Source: Bacteroidia bacterium (GTDB lineage Bacteria > Bacteroidota > Bacteroidia > Flavobacteriales_E > Vicingaceae). From it: DNA of 64,000 bases. The stretch lies in the NCBI GenBank assembly GCA_030433355.1, contig JAUIMG010000002.1, positions 62,001 through 126,000 on the forward strand. The letters are read 5' to 3'. Both the position numbers and the translations under genes were made by a program. The notes beneath the pieces are model-generated. The model did not search any database. It had not been told where the DNA came from and saw only the letters and a list, made by a program, of their open reading frames with translations. This document shows, piece by piece, positions 1-9,985 of the stretch (its first letter is position 1; every line of letters starts with the position of its first letter).

Positions 1-912
1 TCTTTTGGCAAGTATTATCTTAAAAAAGGGGATGAGGTAATTATCTCAGAAATGGAACACCATTCTAACATAGTTCCTTGGCAAATGATTTGTAATCAGC
101 TGGGAGCAGTTTTAAAAATTGTTCCAGTTTTAGATAACGGGGAGTTGGATATGTCTGCTTTCAAAAAGCTTTTAAATTCAAAAACCAAGATTGTATCTAT
201 AGTTCATATTAGCAACTCTCTTGGGACTATAAACCCCATAAAGGAGATTGTAGAACTTTCTCGTGAAATAGGAGCTAAAGTGCACATCGATGGGGCACAA
301 GCGGTTCAGCATATGCGAGTGGATGTCCAAGATTTAGATGTCGATTTCTATACCTTTTCTATTCATAAAATGTTTGGGCCTACTGGAGTTGGAATCCTAT
401 ACGGTAAGGAAGATATTTTAGATGAAATTCCTCCTTATCAAGGTGGTGGAGACATGATAAAGACGGTAAGCTTTGAGAAAACAACTTACAATGAGTTACC
501 TCATAAATTTGAAGCGGGCACTCCAAATATTGCAGATGGGATAGCATGCTTAGAAGCATTGGATTTTATAGAAGGCTTAAATTGGGAAGAAGTTCATTTA
601 CATGAATCTGAGCTTTTAAATTATGCTACTCAGGAATTAAAAAAAATTAATGGTCTAAGAATAATTGGAGAAGCTGTAGAAAAAGCCAGTTTAAATTCTT
701 TTGTATTTGAGGGAATACATGCCTACGATATCGGAGTATTGATAGATAAGATGGGTGTAGCCGTTAGAACTGGACATCATTGTACACAGCCATTGATGAA
801 AAGATTTGGTGTTGAAGGCACAGTAAGGGCTTCATTTGCATTATACAATACCAAAGAAGAGGTTGATCAATTAATTGAAGCAATCTTAAGAGCAAAAAAA
901 ATGCTAGGATAA
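1..912 (+). CDS. sufS: Cysteine desulfurase SufS (5' end outside window)
   Basis: PLP enzyme that takes sulfur from cysteine for Fe-S cluster assembly by the cytosolic SUF system. The frame is open from base 1, and the residues before the first in-window Met (KKGDEVIISEMEHHSNIVPW) are conserved SufS sequence, so the gene starts upstream. About 303 residues are visible against a usual length near 405, so roughly the first 100 are missing. The PLP lysine lies in FSIHKMFGPTG and the persulfide cysteine in RTGHHCTQP. The stop shares one base with the sufE start (TAATG), which implies translational coupling with the sulfur acceptor. Confidence 0.96.
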   Translation, partial: SFGKYYLKKGDEVIISEMEHHSNIVPWQMICNQLGAVLKIVPVLDNGELDMSAFKKLLNSKTKIVSIVHISNSLGTINPIKEIVELSREIGAKVHIDGAQAVQHMRVDVQDLDVDFYTFSIHKMFGPTGVGILYGKEDILDEIPPYQGGGDMIKTVSFEKTTYNELPHKFEAGTPNIADGIACLEALDFIEGLNWEEVHLHESELLNYATQELKKINGLRIIGEAVEKASLNSFVFEGIHAYDIGVLIDKMGVAVRTGHHCTQPLMKRFGVEGTVRASFALYNTKEEVDQLIEAILRAKKMLG

Positions 913-1340
913 TGAGTATTCAGGAGCGACAAGAAGAGATTATTGAAGAGTTTGCCATGTTTGGAGATTGGATGTACAAGTATGAATACATTATCTCTTT
1001 AGGCAAAGAGTTACCTTTAATTGAGGAGTCAAAAAAGCTTGATGAGAATTTAATTAAAGGCTGTCAGTCTAGAGTATGGTTGGATGCTCAGTTAAAGGAT
1101 AATCATATTCACTTCACTGCAGACAGTGATGCTATCATTACAAAGGGAATAATATCTCTAATGATTAGAGTTTTAGATGATTTATCTCCTTCAGAAATTA
1201 TTAATTCTGACTTATATTTTATAGATAGAATTGGGTTGAAAGAGCATCTTTCTCCTACTAGATCAAATGGATTAGTGAGTATGATAAAGCAAATGAAAAT
1301 GTATGCTTTAGCCTACCAAACAAAAATAAACAATGGATAA
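912..1340 (+). CDS. sufE: Sulfur acceptor SufE
   Basis: SufE takes the persulfide from SufS and stimulates its desulfurase activity. The 142-residue length is normal for the family. The acceptor cysteine is Cys51 in the motif IKGCQSRVW, and the C-terminal half (GLKEHLSPTRSNGL) is typical SufE sequence. The ATG overlaps the sufS stop by one base, and the gene end overlaps the next gene by 8 bases, so the three genes form one operon. Cytosolic. Confidence 0.96.
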   Translation: MSIQERQEEIIEEFAMFGDWMYKYEYIISLGKELPLIEESKKLDENLIKGCQSRVWLDAQLKDNHIHFTADSDAIITKGIISLMIRVLDDLSPSEIINSDLYFIDRIGLKEHLSPTRSNGLVSMIKQMKMYALAYQTKINNG

Positions 1341-1668
1341 TAAAGAAACATCACAGCTTAGCACCAAGGAAGTTGAGAAACACGTTATAGATGTTCTTAA
1401 AACAATCTATGACCCTGAAATTCCTGTCAATATATACGACTTAGGTCTTATTTACGAAGTAAAAGTGAATGATGATTATCATGTAGATATAATGATGACG
1501 CTTACCTCTCCCAATTGTCCAGTAGCAGAATCTATGCCTAACGAAGTGGAAGTGAAAACTGCTGGTTTATGGTCTGTAAAGACTGCAAAAGTAGAGATAG
1601 TTTGGGATCCACCTTGGGATAAGGATATGATGAGTGAAGAGGCAAAGTTTGAATTAGGCTTCATGTAA
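1333..1668 (+). CDS. SUF-associated MIP18/DUF59 protein (SufT-like)
   Basis: A 111-residue protein of the MIP18/DUF59 (PaaD-like) family, whose SUF-linked members (SufT) help maturation of Fe-S proteins. Family signatures are YDPEIPVNIYDLGLIY near residues 26-41, the conserved cysteine in TLTSPNCPVAESMP near residue 61, and the Bacteroidota-type C-terminal segment WDPPWDKDMMSEEAK. It overlaps sufE by 8 bases and precedes the DUF2480 gene by 2 bases. A role in Fe-S transfer is inferred from family and context; I leave the symbol blank because SufT is a functional name. Confidence 0.9.
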   Translation: MDNKETSQLSTKEVEKHVIDVLKTIYDPEIPVNIYDLGLIYEVKVNDDYHVDIMMTLTSPNCPVAESMPNEVEVKTAGLWSVKTAKVEIVWDPPWDKDMMSEEAKFELGFM

Positions 1669-1670
1669 GC

Positions 1671-2183
1671 ATGGAAGAAACAATTATAAATAGAGTTGCA
1701 AATAGTGGTTTAATTACCATTGATTTAGAAGAGTTAGCTCCAAAAGAGGAGTTAGTTGTGTTTGATATAAAAGACCAACTGTGGCAAGGCATGGCCTTAA
1801 AAGAGAAGGATTTTAGATCTTTTATCAAAGAAAACAATTGGCAAGAGTACAACGAAAAGCATGTTGCTATATACTGTTCTGTGGACGCAATAATCCCTAA
1901 ATGGGCTTACATGCTTTTGACTTCTGCTTTGCAGCCTTATGCAAAATCTGTGGTATTTGGAGATATAGAAGAGCTTCGAAGAGAAGTTTGGAAAGGAGCT
2001 TTAGATAAAATAGATATTAACTCTTTTGAAAATAAAAGAGTAGTAGTTAAAGGTTGTTCTAAAGAAGAAATACCTACTTCTATCTATGTAGAGTTAAGTA
2101 GACGTCTTCTGCCTAAAGTTTTGATATTGATGTATGGCGAGCCTTGTTCTACAGTGCCTATCTATAAAAAGCCGAGGAAGTAA
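1671..2183 (+). CDS. DUF2480 family protein
   Basis: A 170-residue protein without signal peptide or membrane segment, matching the Bacteroidota family DUF2480 as I recall it. Family members often sit beside suf genes, and this gene closes the suf operon two bases after the SufT-like gene. Conserved-looking segments are the N-terminal NRVANSGLITIDLEEL and the centre YCSVDAIIPKWAYMLL; a second Cys follows in the C-terminal half (GEPCSTVPI). Function is unknown; help in Fe-S assembly is only a guess by association. Its stop directly abuts the convergent dxs stop with no spacer. Confidence 0.85.
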   Translation: MEETIINRVANSGLITIDLEELAPKEELVVFDIKDQLWQGMALKEKDFRSFIKENNWQEYNEKHVAIYCSVDAIIPKWAYMLLTSALQPYAKSVVFGDIEELRREVWKGALDKIDINSFENKRVVVKGCSKEEIPTSIYVELSRRLLPKVLILMYGEPCSTVPIYKKPRK

Positions 2184-4115
2184 CTAGGCTGTTTGTGCTT
2201 TTTGCTTTTTATCTAGCATTTTAACAGCAGTTTCAACAATACTTTTAGTATCATACTTCATTTCAGCGTACAATTGATCTTGGGAGCCATGTTCAATTAT
2301 CTCGTCAGGTATTCCTAATCTAATTACATTGGCATGGTATCCATTGTCAGCCATAAATTCTAGTATTGCTGAACCCATTCCGCCTTGTATACACCCATCC
2401 TCAATAGTTATTACTTGATCAAATTTTGAAAATACTTCATGCAGTAAAACCTCATCTAATGGCTTAACAAAACGCATATCATATAATGCTGCATTTATGT
2501 CATTTTCTTCTTCTAAAATTTGAGCTGCTTTTAAAGCGTAATTACCAATATGTCCAATAGATAGTATAGCCAAATCGCTGCCACTTTTAACTTTTCTACC
2601 TTCTCCAATTTTAATTTTTTTGAATGGGGTTTTCCAACTAGGCATAACACCTTGGCCTCTAGGGTATCTAATAGTAAAAGGGCCATTGTTATCAGCTTGC
2701 GCTGTGTACATTAAGTTTCTTAATTCCTCCTCATTCATTGGAGCTGCAACAATCATATTTGGAACACATCGCATATATGCAATGTCATAAGCACCATGGT
2801 GAGTTGGTCCATCAGCCCCTGCCACTCCTGCTCTATCTAAACAGAAAACAACTTGTAGCTTTTGTAAAGCAACATCATGGATAACTTGATCATATGCTCT
2901 TTGCATGAATGAGGAATAAATGTTACAAAATGGAATTATTCCAGATGTAGCCATCCCTGCTGAAAACGTCACTGCATGTTGTTCTGCAATTCCTACGTCA
3001 AAAGCTCTATCTGGCATTGCTTTCATCATAATATTCAATGAACTGCCTGAGGGCATTGCAGGAGTAACCCCAACAATTTTATCATTCTTTTCAGCTAATT
3101 CTACGATGGTATGTCCAAAAACATCTTGGTATTTAGGAGGTTGAGGGTCTTTGGGAGTAACTTTTATTATTTCTCCTGTTTCTTTATTAAAAATTCCTGG
3201 TGCGTGCCATTTCGTTTGATCTTCTTCAGCTAACTTATATCCCTTGCCTTTTGTGGTGAGAATATGTAAGATCTTAGGGCCAGGTATTTCCTTCAAATCT
3301 TTTAAAACTTCTGCTAAGTGAGTAACATCATGTCCATCAATAGGGCCAAAATATCTAAAATTTAAAGACTCAAATAGATTGCTTTGCTTGAGCATTGAAG
3401 ACTTAATTCCATTCTCAATCTTTTGAACTATTGCCTGGGCATTCGGACCAAATTTTGAAATTTTACCTAAAAGAGACCAAACTTCGTCTTTTACTTTATT
3501 GTAAGTTGGAGAAGTAGTAATATCCGTTAAATACTCTTTTAATGCACCAACATTAGGGTCAATGGACATGCAGTTATCGTTTAAAACTACAAGCATATTA
3601 GAATTTTCTACACCTCCATGATTTAACCCTTCAAATGCTAAACCGGCTGTCATTGCGCCATCTCCAATAACAGCAACATGTTGTCTATCATTCATGCCTT
3701 GAAGCCTTGCTCCAACTGCCATGCCTAGTGCGCCAGAAATTGAAGTAGAACTATGTCCTACACCAAAAGTATCATACTCACTTTCAGATCTTTTTGGAAA
3801 TCCACTTATACCTTTATACTTTCTGTTTGTATCAAAGACACTTCTTCTTCCTGTCAATATTTTATGACCATAGGCCTGATGGCCTACATCCCAAACTATT
3901 TGATCATAAGGAGTATTAAATACATAATGGAGTGCTACGGTTAATTCAACTACACCTAAGCTAGCTCCAAAATGACCACCTTTTACGGATACAATGTCAA
4001 TAATAAAATCCCTTAATTCCTTAGATACTTTAGGAAGATCCTCTATTTTAAATTTATCTCTAAGATCTTTTGGATAATCTATTTGAGAAAGTAGCTCACC
4101 GACTTGAAACTCCAT
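2184..4115 (-). CDS. dxs: 1-deoxy-D-xylulose-5-phosphate synthase
   Basis: Thiamine-diphosphate enzyme that condenses pyruvate with glyceraldehyde 3-phosphate, the entry step of the MEP isoprenoid pathway. The 643-residue length is normal. Seen: [15 protein letters not shown] in the N-terminal domain, the ThDP/Mg motif GDGAMTAG with a downstream Asn (LNDN), the pyrimidine domain [13 protein letters not shown], and the C-terminal transketolase domain ([18 protein letters not shown]). The undecaprenyl synthase gene uppS (24798-25535) uses the pathway's downstream products. A -7 promoter element lies 28 bases upstream of the ATG. Confidence 0.97.
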   Translation of the reverse strand: MEFQVGELLSQIDYPKDLRDKFKIEDLPKVSKELRDFIIDIVSVKGGHFGASLGVVELTVALHYVFNTPYDQIVWDVGHQAYGHKILTGRRSVFDTNRKYKGISGFPKRSESEYDTFGVGHSSTSISGALGMAVGARLQGMNDRQHVAVIGDGAMTAGLAFEGLNHGGVENSNMLVVLNDNCMSIDPNVGALKEYLTDITTSPTYNKVKDEVWSLLGKISKFGPNAQAIVQKIENGIKSSMLKQSNLFESLNFRYFGPIDGHDVTHLAEVLKDLKEIPGPKILHILTTKGKGYKLAEEDQTKWHAPGIFNKETGEIIKVTPKDPQPPKYQDVFGHTIVELAEKNDKIVGVTPAMPSGSSLNIMMKAMPDRAFDVGIAEQHAVTFSAGMATSGIIPFCNIYSSFMQRAYDQVIHDVALQKLQVVFCLDRAGVAGADGPTHHGAYDIAYMRCVPNMIVAAPMNEEELRNLMYTAQADNNGPFTIRYPRGQGVMPSWKTPFKKIKIGEGRKVKSGSDLAILSIGHIGNYALKAAQILEEENDINAALYDMRFVKPLDEVLLHEVFSKFDQVITIEDGCIQGGMGSAILEFMADNGYHANVIRLGIPDEIIEHGSQDQLYAEMKYDTKSIVETAVKMLDKKQKAQTA

Positions 4116-4142
4116 ATTTTGTTAATATAAGTAGTATGAAAA

Positions 4143-4150
4143 CAAATGTA
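4143..4150 (-). promoter_or_regulatory. Candidate -7 element (TACATTTG) for dxs
   Basis: On the minus strand this reads TACATTTG, an exact match to the Bacteroidota -7 consensus TAnnTTTG, 28 bases before the dxs ATG. I see no good TTTG at the -33 position. The prediction is by motif only. Confidence 0.45.
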
Positions 4151-4173
4151 ATACTTTTAAGTTCTAAGAAGTT

Positions 4174-6075
4174 TTAATAAGCCCTGAGGTCTTTTCCTTC
4201 ATAATAGTATATAAAGCTTTTATTTACTACTCTATTTCCACCTGGTGTAGGATAATTTCCTGTGAAATACCAATCTCCCTTATGGTTAGGAATTGCAGCA
4301 TGCAAGCCTTTTATAGTTTGGTAAATTATTTGAACTTCAGCATTTATTCCGGCTGGAGTCAACAATTCGGAAATTTTATTTGAAATTTCTACTGCTGTAA
4401 ATGGCTCATAAATTTCTTTAACAAAGTTTTTGATTTCTTCTTTTGGAAGAGATTCTTGATTCTTACATTTTTTATAAACCTCTTCAATGATAGAGTCTTT
4501 CCTTTGTTCTTTCAGAAGGGCAATGGCTGCTTGAAAGGCGATAAAATCTCCAAGTTTTGCCATATCAATCCCATAACAGTCAGGGTATCTTATTTGAGGA
4601 GCACTTGAAACAATAACAATTTTCTTTGGTTGCAATCTGTCTAGTATTCTGAGTATACTTTGTTTTAGAGTAGTTCCTCTAACAATTGAATCATCAATTA
4701 CAACAAGGTTATCTTGTTTAGGTATTATGGACCCATAAGTGATATCATAAACATGAGTCACTAAATCATTTCTACTATCATCTTGGGTAATAAAAGTTCT
4801 CAGCTTAGCATCTTTAATTGCAATTTTTTCAATTCTTGGACGCATGCTTAATACCTCGGAAATCTCATCCATTTTACCGGCTGCAACTAAATTTTTGATC
4901 TTCTCTTCTTTTACTTTATTTAAATAATCATTTAAACCTTCAGACATTCCAAAAAAAGCTGTTTCTGCAGTATTTGGAATAAATGAAAAGACCGAATTTT
5001 TTACATCATTATTTATAGATTTTAAAATTTCAGGGCAAATCGACTTCCCAAGATTTTTTCTTTCTTGGTAGATATCAAAATCACTACCTCTAGAGAAATA
5101 TATTCTTTCAAATGAACAAGCTGTTTTCTTTAATGGCTCTTTTATTTGCTTATGAAGGATACTCGCATCTTTTTTTACAATCAATGCATGTCCGGGCTCA
5201 ATCTCTTTAATTTCTTCAATTTTAATATTGAAAGCTGTTTGAATGGCAGGTCTTTCAGAGGTTACCACGACAACTTCGTCATCTTCATAATAAAAGGCGG
5301 GGCGAATTCCAGAAGGGTCTCTTAATACAAATGCATCTCCATGACCAATCATACCGGCCATAGCATACCCTCCATCCCAATCTTCAGCAGCGTTTCTTAA
5401 AATACGATGCACTTTCATATTTTTTGCAATTAGCTCAGATATTTCTAGTTTAGAATGGCCTTGAGACTTAAACTTCTTGTATAGCTTTTGATTCTCCATA
5501 TCTAGAAAATGTCCAATCTTTTCTAGTACTGTTACCGTATCAGACTGTTCTTTAGGATGCTGTCCTAAATCAACTAAAAGGTTAAAAAGTTCATCAACAT
5601 TTGTAAGGTTAAAATTCCCTGCAACTACTAGGTTTCTGGTCATCCAATTGTTTTGTCTTAAAAAAGGATGACAATTCTCTATACTGTTTCTGCCAAAGGT
5701 TCCATATCTTAAGTGACCTAGTAGCACTTCACCTGTAAACCCTGCATTTTTTTTAAGATAATCTACATCTTTAAGCAATTCTGGATTCTCTTTTTGAATT
5801 AGCTCTAGTTTTTCATTAATTTTTGCAAAGACTTCTTTAATTGGTTGTGAGCTATTTGATCTTACTCTGCTTATATATCTATCCCCCGGACTTACATCTA
5901 ACTTAATATTTGCAACACCAGCGCCATCTTGCCCTCGATTGTGTTGCTTTTCCATAAGCAAATACAGTTTGTTCAAACCATATGCAGCTGTTCCATATTT
6001 ATCTACATAATACTGAAGAGGTTTTCTTAAGCGAATGAAAGCAATGCCACATTCATGTTTAATCTGATCGCTCAT
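4174..6075 (-). CDS. Long-form amidophosphoribosyltransferase-like protein (PurF family)
   Basis: PurF-family protein with an N-terminal class II glutamine amidotransferase domain and a C-terminal type I phosphoribosyltransferase domain. The nucleophile candidate is Cys9 in HECGIAF, followed by KQHNRGQDGAG. The PRPP loop VVIDDSIVRGTT is near residues 457-468. Cys9 would need removal of an 8-residue leader, as in propeptide-type PurF. At 633 residues it is well over the usual 450-510. Many Bacteroidota carry such a long form beside a standard purF, so first-step purine synthesis is likely but not proven, and I leave the symbol empty. It stands alone between dxs and an M14 peptidase gene. Confidence 0.85.
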   Translation of the reverse strand: MSDQIKHECGIAFIRLRKPLQYYVDKYGTAAYGLNKLYLLMEKQHNRGQDGAGVANIKLDVSPGDRYISRVRSNSSQPIKEVFAKINEKLELIQKENPELLKDVDYLKKNAGFTGEVLLGHLRYGTFGRNSIENCHPFLRQNNWMTRNLVVAGNFNLTNVDELFNLLVDLGQHPKEQSDTVTVLEKIGHFLDMENQKLYKKFKSQGHSKLEISELIAKNMKVHRILRNAAEDWDGGYAMAGMIGHGDAFVLRDPSGIRPAFYYEDDEVVVVTSERPAIQTAFNIKIEEIKEIEPGHALIVKKDASILHKQIKEPLKKTACSFERIYFSRGSDFDIYQERKNLGKSICPEILKSINNDVKNSVFSFIPNTAETAFFGMSEGLNDYLNKVKEEKIKNLVAAGKMDEISEVLSMRPRIEKIAIKDAKLRTFITQDDSRNDLVTHVYDITYGSIIPKQDNLVVIDDSIVRGTTLKQSILRILDRLQPKKIVIVSSAPQIRYPDCYGIDMAKLGDFIAFQAAIALLKEQRKDSIIEEVYKKCKNQESLPKEEIKNFVKEIYEPFTAVEISNKISELLTPAGINAEVQIIYQTIKGLHAAIPNHKGDWYFTGNYPTPGGNRVVNKSFIYYYEGKDLRAY

Positions 6076-6114
6076 GGGCTTTTAGGTAGCGGGTTTATTT
6101 GGTTTAAGAGCTGT

Positions 6115-6122
6115 CAAAGTTA
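6115..6122 (-). promoter_or_regulatory. Candidate -7 element (TAACTTTG) for the PurF-like gene
   Basis: On the minus strand this reads TAACTTTG, an exact TAnnTTTG match, 39 bases upstream of the ATG at 6075. No strong -33 TTTG is evident. Confidence 0.4.
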
Positions 6123-6202
6123 AACATAATACTTTGAGAGGATAGTAATTTTAAAGTAAAGGAAATGGAGATTATAGGAATTCAATACGAGAAAATCGTT
6201 CT

Positions 6203-7930
6203 TTAATAGTTTTCTTCTTCTATTCGAATAACTGGATACCTAAAAGCGCTCTTCTCATAATATTTAGATGATTTGTATAGATAGTTAAGTTTTTTAAAAT
6301 CATCTTTTGCGAAACTACTATCTACTCTTAATTTTTCTTCAAATTCAAGTCTTAGACTATCATTCTCTTCTAATAGCTTTTCGGCTTTAGGAATGAAAGA
6401 AAAATCAGAAAACCATTCTTTTTGCTGCAATATGCCATCAAAAAAATTCCAAGCAAAGAAACCATCAACCGATTGTGGTTCAAGCGTTTCTATGATATAT
6501 CTAACATTAGGTTGATTTGTTTTAACAAGGATGTCTCCTTTGTAAAAGTGTTGGCTTTCAAAATTCCTTTTAACATCAATTTCATAATGTAGATAATGAC
6601 CTTCATATGGGGATTTTACACTTTTATAATCTACAATATAATAGTTAGTTCCTTCTATTGTAGTGTCTTTTCCCAATGTGTCTAAAGCGATTCCATTCCA
6701 CTTTAATCTTTCAATTACTTTATTATATGCTTGTGGAATTACATAATATTTAGGTCTATTAATGGATAAAGTTGCTTTATATTGATGGTAATATGGAATT
6801 ACAGTGTCATAACTATCAGCAGTATCATAAGTGTAAATGTCACTGCTAATAATTTTGCTATTAATCGGCTTTCGATTATATCCTTTAAATCTTAACTGTT
6901 CTACATAGGAAGAATCTAAAACATAATTCAAAGGGAATATTTGTTTTTTCTCAGTAAAAACCTTAGCTCTCTCTCTACTCTTTAAAAGTGATTTATGGTT
7001 CTCATGTAAGAAAACTAGCGTACTTTTAAGAAATTCATAGGTATGGATAGTCCTTTCTGCATAACTTTTATAGGAGTGAGCTTCTGTCATAAAACTATAA
7101 GAATCAAAAAGCGAAGTATACCCACTTGAGTAGCGAGGTGTTTCTAAAAAGTCTTTTATCCCTTTTTTAGGATCCTTATATACAGGATAAACATATGGAA
7201 TAATAGATTTCGATTTTTTCGCCATTTCCTCATATAATACCGGAATCATTTTTTGGTATTGAAATGCAGATATTTCAGGGTTTAATTTGTCTTTTTGACT
7301 CGCTATTAGTGTTAAAGTGTAGGAATGATCAGATCCGTTGGTGGTATGAGTTTCTACAAAAACATCCGGATCCCATTGATGATAGAAGTTATTAAAACTC
7401 ATGGCATTTTTGGAGTCAGCTTTAATAAAATCTCTATTCAGGTCTAGGTTTTTTATGTTTCCCCTAAACCCATACTCCTCCGGACCATTTTGATTTACTC
7501 TAGTCGAATTATTCCTATTTAATGAACCACTTATATTATAAACTGGAATTATAAGTACTACTACATTGTCTAAATACTTTTGGGATGAAGGCTTTGCTAG
7601 AATTTCGTTAGCCAGTTTCATTGAAGCTTCTATTCCGCATGCTTCGCCAGCATGAATTCCATTATTAATTAAGTAATAAACTTTCTTTCTTTTAGAAAGG
7701 GCTTCTGGTTTAAACTCTTTATCCGAATCAATAATAAAACAATGTATTGGTTTGCCATTATCTGAAGTTCCAATTTCTATTAATTTAGAATTAGAATAGT
7801 TTGTTGCTAAACTATCATAAAAGTGAATTATTTGATCATAAGATGGAGAGTAGTTGTCTTGATAATTCTGTGATTTAGTGTGACTTGAAAGTAAAAGCAA
7901 TACACTAAGCCAAAGGAAATGAATTGTCAT
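6203..7930 (-). CDS. Secreted M14-family zinc carboxypeptidase
   Basis: A 575-residue exported metallopeptidase. The N-terminus is a signal peptide (hydrophobic FLWLSVLLLLSS, cleavage likely near residue 20). The M14 zinc ligands appear as HAGE at about residues 92-95 and the His of FVETHTTNG near 195; FMTEAHSYKSY near 282 may supply the catalytic Glu. The C-terminal half is a Bacteroidota-type extension of unknown role. It shows no T9SS sorting domain, so it is probably periplasmic. The ATG overlaps the stop of the preceding T9SS cargo gene by one base (TAATG), so the two are co-translated. The substrate is unknown. Confidence 0.87.
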   Translation of the reverse strand: MTIHFLWLSVLLLLSSHTKSQNYQDNYSPSYDQIIHFYDSLATNYSNSKLIEIGTSDNGKPIHCFIIDSDKEFKPEALSKRKKVYYLINNGIHAGEACGIEASMKLANEILAKPSSQKYLDNVVVLIIPVYNISGSLNRNNSTRVNQNGPEEYGFRGNIKNLDLNRDFIKADSKNAMSFNNFYHQWDPDVFVETHTTNGSDHSYTLTLIASQKDKLNPEISAFQYQKMIPVLYEEMAKKSKSIIPYVYPVYKDPKKGIKDFLETPRYSSGYTSLFDSYSFMTEAHSYKSYAERTIHTYEFLKSTLVFLHENHKSLLKSRERAKVFTEKKQIFPLNYVLDSSYVEQLRFKGYNRKPINSKIISSDIYTYDTADSYDTVIPYYHQYKATLSINRPKYYVIPQAYNKVIERLKWNGIALDTLGKDTTIEGTNYYIVDYKSVKSPYEGHYLHYEIDVKRNFESQHFYKGDILVKTNQPNVRYIIETLEPQSVDGFFAWNFFDGILQQKEWFSDFSFIPKAEKLLEENDSLRLEFEEKLRVDSSFAKDDFKKLNYLYKSSKYYEKSAFRYPVIRIEEENY

Positions 7931-9306
7931 TATTGAATGAAAAGCTTTTGTATACTTCTTTTGCTCTTGAAGTTAAAAGAAATGAAGTAAATAGAAGGAC
8001 TTATGCCGCCAGGGATTTTTGCAATTAACCTACTTCCTTGTATAGAATAATCAATTTCATGGACAATAGATCCATTTACATTGATTAACTGGATGTTCTC
8101 TAATCCTTCTAAATCATAATTGGCAAGTACTAAATTATCGCCTCTTTTTACTGGATTTGGATATATGTTTAGTTTACCGTGTTGACTTAGTTCGTTTAAA
8201 CTAGTAACTGCGTTAATTTGAATGTAATTATTTATGCGTAGTGTATCTGTTCCTATTCCATTGTCTGCAATTAATTGAACATCATACAATCCTGTTTGAT
8301 TGAAAACAACGCTTATATTTTCAGAATTAGCATTGGTATTGTTGACATATTGAAAGCTAGTTGGTTGAATATCCCATGTGTAACTAGCGGGAGTTAAACT
8401 AAGGGTATTATTTGTGATATTGAATGTGTCACCTATTTGACCAGTTGTAGCATCAGAATTAAAAAGGGCTATTGGGCTAAATATGTTAGAAACACCAGAT
8501 CTAACACTGTCTCTGTATTGAACAACATTTGGAATAAAAATACCAGCTGTTACAAATCCATTAATAGTAAGAACAGGTATTTTTTCATTTGGATTGAGCC
8601 ATTTATATTCCCTTCTATGGGAAGATATGGCAAATCCTGAAGTGTCAATTTGAACGGTATCGTATCCTACAATATCTGTTACAACTCTTAAGCAATTGAA
8701 TGTCCCAAATGGGGTAGTCAAGGAACCCCAAGCATCTGCTTCATTTATCCTATAGCCTCTAGAACCATAATACGCATTTAGAACAGCTGGGAAAGGACTG
8801 CTAAAAACATAGTTGTAAGTAGAACTATCTCTATCTAAATAATTTAAAGGGAATTGATAAACTTCATCTTTATCAAGATAAGGGTCGTCAATTCTAAAAA
8901 CAGTGGGAAATGGAAAAGGTAATCCAGTAGGTATAGAGGCACCCCTATATTCTATAGCATATTCCGTTGCTGAATTATTGTAAAAATTATATACATCATA
9001 TAGGTTTACTCCCCCTAAACTTATGGTATCTGCTAATTTTTCTCCAATTCTTTGTGGTATTGCTGTATACGGGGTTTGACTAGAATTTAAAAATTCTGAA
9101 ATTCCTTGTCTCAAAGGGACTAAACTATCAAAATTCCATACTTGATTTGGACCGGAGTTTTGGTAATTTAATAAGATTGCTGTATCAATTGCCGCTATAC
9201 TATACCTAAGAGTGTCTCCACTACTTGGCATAGCTGTGGTTGTTATGCTTACCTGTGCATTTAATGCAAAGTTGCTAAAAAGTAGAATGATAATAATCCT
9301 TCTCAT
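7930..9306 (-). CDS. T9SS type A cargo protein with PKD-like domain
   Basis: A 458-residue secreted protein. It has a signal peptide (IIIILLFSNFALNAQ, cleavage after NA), an N-terminal region of about 270 residues without a recognisable domain, a PKD-like segment near residues 275-365 (ASYTWDIQPTS, GLYDVQLIADNG) and a type A sorting domain in the last 80 residues (LNIYPNPVKRGD ending IQKLFIQ). T9SS removes such domains during export and attaches many cargos to the cell surface. It is coupled to the downstream M14 peptidase gene. Function unknown. Confidence 0.85.
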   Translation of the reverse strand: MRRIIIILLFSNFALNAQVSITTTAMPSSGDTLRYSIAAIDTAILLNYQNSGPNQVWNFDSLVPLRQGISEFLNSSQTPYTAIPQRIGEKLADTISLGGVNLYDVYNFYNNSATEYAIEYRGASIPTGLPFPFPTVFRIDDPYLDKDEVYQFPLNYLDRDSSTYNYVFSSPFPAVLNAYYGSRGYRINEADAWGSLTTPFGTFNCLRVVTDIVGYDTVQIDTSGFAISSHRREYKWLNPNEKIPVLTINGFVTAGIFIPNVVQYRDSVRSGVSNIFSPIALFNSDATTGQIGDTFNITNNTLSLTPASYTWDIQPTSFQYVNNTNANSENISVVFNQTGLYDVQLIADNGIGTDTLRINNYIQINAVTSLNELSQHGKLNIYPNPVKRGDNLVLANYDLEGLENIQLINVNGSIVHEIDYSIQGSRLIAKIPGGISPSIYFISFNFKSKRSIQKLFIQ

Positions 9307-9326
9307 GACATTACTAAAATACTCAT

Positions 9327-9944
9327 TTAGCCATTAATAGCTTCAACTTCTTGAATCTGCCCAGGCAGCATGTCTTTCAACATCGTTTCAATCCCTGATT
9401 TTAGAGTCATTGTTGAAGATGGGCAGCCGCTGCAGGCTCCTTTTAAAACAACTTTGACTTTTCCTTCCTTATAAGATTGGAAATGAATTGCACCACCATC
9501 ACTCTCAACGGCCGGACGAATATATTCATCTAAAATAGAAGCTATTTTAGCATCTATTCCTTTCAAATTTTTTATATCAGGAGTTTCTAAGGATGCATTG
9601 TTTTTCTTTTCAACTTCCGAGTTTTCTTCCTTTGAGACCAGAATCACCTTTCCATTGTTGTTTAGGAATTCCCCAATCATATCTCTAAGCTGATGAATAA
9701 CATCCTCCCACTCAATAATATCAGTTTTAGAGATTGCAACAAAATTACTAGCTATAAAAACCTTAGAAATGAAGGGAAGGTTTAAAAGTTTCGTTGCAAG
9801 AGGGGAGTTAGAAGAATCATCTTCTAATAGATATTCATACACCTGACCATCCGTTATTAAGTAACGATTTGAGACAAATTTCATGGTTACTGGATTAGGA
9901 GTGCTTTCAGCGTAAATACTATGTGGGGCAATGGTCTTTTCCAT
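9327..9944 (-). CDS. Nfu-type Fe-S cluster carrier protein
   Basis: A 205-residue protein with an N-terminal Nfu/Scaffold-N domain (YAESTPNPVTMKFVSN) and a C-terminal NifU-like domain whose CxxC motif (GACSGCPSSTMTLKSG) binds a labile cluster. It would carry Fe-S clusters from the SUF scaffold to client proteins, which fits the suf genes at the start of the window. The linker near residues 115-125 is charged and probably flexible. The gene diverges from the gamma carbonic anhydrase gene and has its own -7 element. Confidence 0.92.
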   Translation of the reverse strand: MEKTIAPHSIYAESTPNPVTMKFVSNRYLITDGQVYEYLLEDDSSNSPLATKLLNLPFISKVFIASNFVAISKTDIIEWEDVIHQLRDMIGEFLNNNGKVILVSKEENSEVEKKNNASLETPDIKNLKGIDAKIASILDEYIRPAVESDGGAIHFQSYKEGKVKVVLKGACSGCPSSTMTLKSGIETMLKDMLPGQIQEVEAING

Positions 9945-9961
9945 TTCTAAATCTTTTTTGA

Positions 9962-9969
9962 CAAAGTTA
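9962..9969 (-). promoter_or_regulatory. Candidate -7 element (TAACTTTG) for nfu
   Basis: On the minus strand this reads TAACTTTG, an exact TAnnTTTG match, 17 bases upstream of the nfu ATG at 9944. It lies 16 bases from the oppositely oriented element of the next gene. Confidence 0.5.
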
Positions 9970-9985
9970 CTTAAGATTAAGTGAT

